47,674 bases of DNA from Isoetes engelmannii (lineage: Eukaryota > Streptophyta > Lycopodiopsida > Isoetales > Isoetaceae): assembly GCA_011763485.2 (NCBI GenBank), contig JAANSK020308151.1, positions 1-47,674 on the forward strand, written 5' to 3'. The notes below the pieces were generated by a model, which did no database searches, was not told the origin of the DNA, and saw only the letters and a program-made list of their open reading frames with translations. Each line of letters begins with the position of its first letter. Within the stretch, counting starts at the first letter, position 1. This document shows, piece by piece, positions 47,251 through 47,674 of the stretch. Made by a program: the position numbers and the translations under genes.

Positions 47251-47674
47251 CGGTCATGAAAAATAGATAGTCCCCGACGGTGGCTCTGGCTATGGCTATG
47301 GCTACTCCGACAAACCAGATGCCATCACATTTCTAAATGCCATCACATTTCTGGCTTTTTTGAGACCAGTTTTTTCTTTCTTTTCTTAATATTTCGACCT
47401 ATGATTTTTGGTTTCTTGTTGGGCAGTCTTATCCGCCTTGCTCTACGATTGCAAATTGCAAGGGGTTGAACGATTCCCGTTTTCCATTGCCATGCGGGCT
47501 AGGCTAGAAATTAATGTCGAAAGAAAAATACGGCATGGGCGACATTTGAAGGAAGAATAATGCCCTCAAAAGTATGCTGCAAGGTAAGAATCCGGGTTGA
47601 AGCTTATTTTCGTGATCAGAGATGCGTGATGCAAGTATGAATCTGGCCAAGCTCGCCAAAAGAGGATTTTGCAG
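47251..47674. other. Right flank, no gene seen
   Basis: No open frame or repeat family is recognised. It holds a short direct repeat (ATGCCATCACATTTCT twice, about 47321-47356) and a GGCTATGGCTAT run at about 47289. Confidence 0.4.

Overview
The window is nuclear DNA from a land plant and is dominated by one host gene on the minus strand. The gene runs from an ATG at 46800 to a stop at 1581-1583 and encodes a DZIP1-like (Iguana family) cilium/basal-body protein. I found 19 exons. They keep one reading frame across every junction and add up to 2214 coding bases (737 residues), which is close to animal DZIP1/DZIP1L. DZIP1 is a ciliary protein and flowering plants and conifers have no cilia. The host is therefore most likely a plant with flagellate sperm, such as a fern, lycophyte, cycad or Ginkgo. 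The very large repeat-filled introns favour a big-genome fern or gymnosperm. The species itself is inference.

Gene layout, reading from right to left. The upstream flank is 46801-47674. Exons 1-4 (46800-45248) carry the N-terminal Dzip-like domain. Exons 5 and 6 each carry half of a C2H2 zinc finger and are separated by a 2.7-kb intron. Exons 6-12 (39797-29136) are coiled coil. Exons 13-14 are a Ser/Lys-rich linker. Exons 15-17 (13430-6196) hold the conserved C-terminal DZIP1 block. Exons 18 and 19 form an acidic tail. Introns fall into two classes: ten of 62-526 bp and eight of 2.5-11.9 kb. All the large ones hold repeats.

Repeats in the introns. (i) Several Ty1/copia fossils lie in both orientations, including two same-family pieces facing each other at 16.2-19.0 kb. 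(ii) A short copia-type element holds only gag between two LTRs with a matching 5-bp target duplication (22821-24469). (iii) A non-autonomous LTR family with an unassigned open frame occurs at 2261-4785, 40.0-42.34 kb and as a scrap at 11.6 kb. (iv) A miniature gypsy-like element (29810-31731) has a target duplication, a gag zinc knuckle and an internal minisatellite. (v) LINE pieces include two endonuclease scraps, one RT to 3'-end copy and two 3' ends of another family. (vi) A tRNA-like SINE head stands next to arrays of TTCTAGAA and a CACGTGGC minisatellite. (vii) Many local two-copy tandem duplications of about 40-210 bp are present.

I see no second intact host gene, no rRNA or functional tRNA gene, and no CRISPR. 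All coordinates were read by eye. Exon edges rest on splice consensus plus frame continuity, and family assignments on recognised motifs, not on searches.
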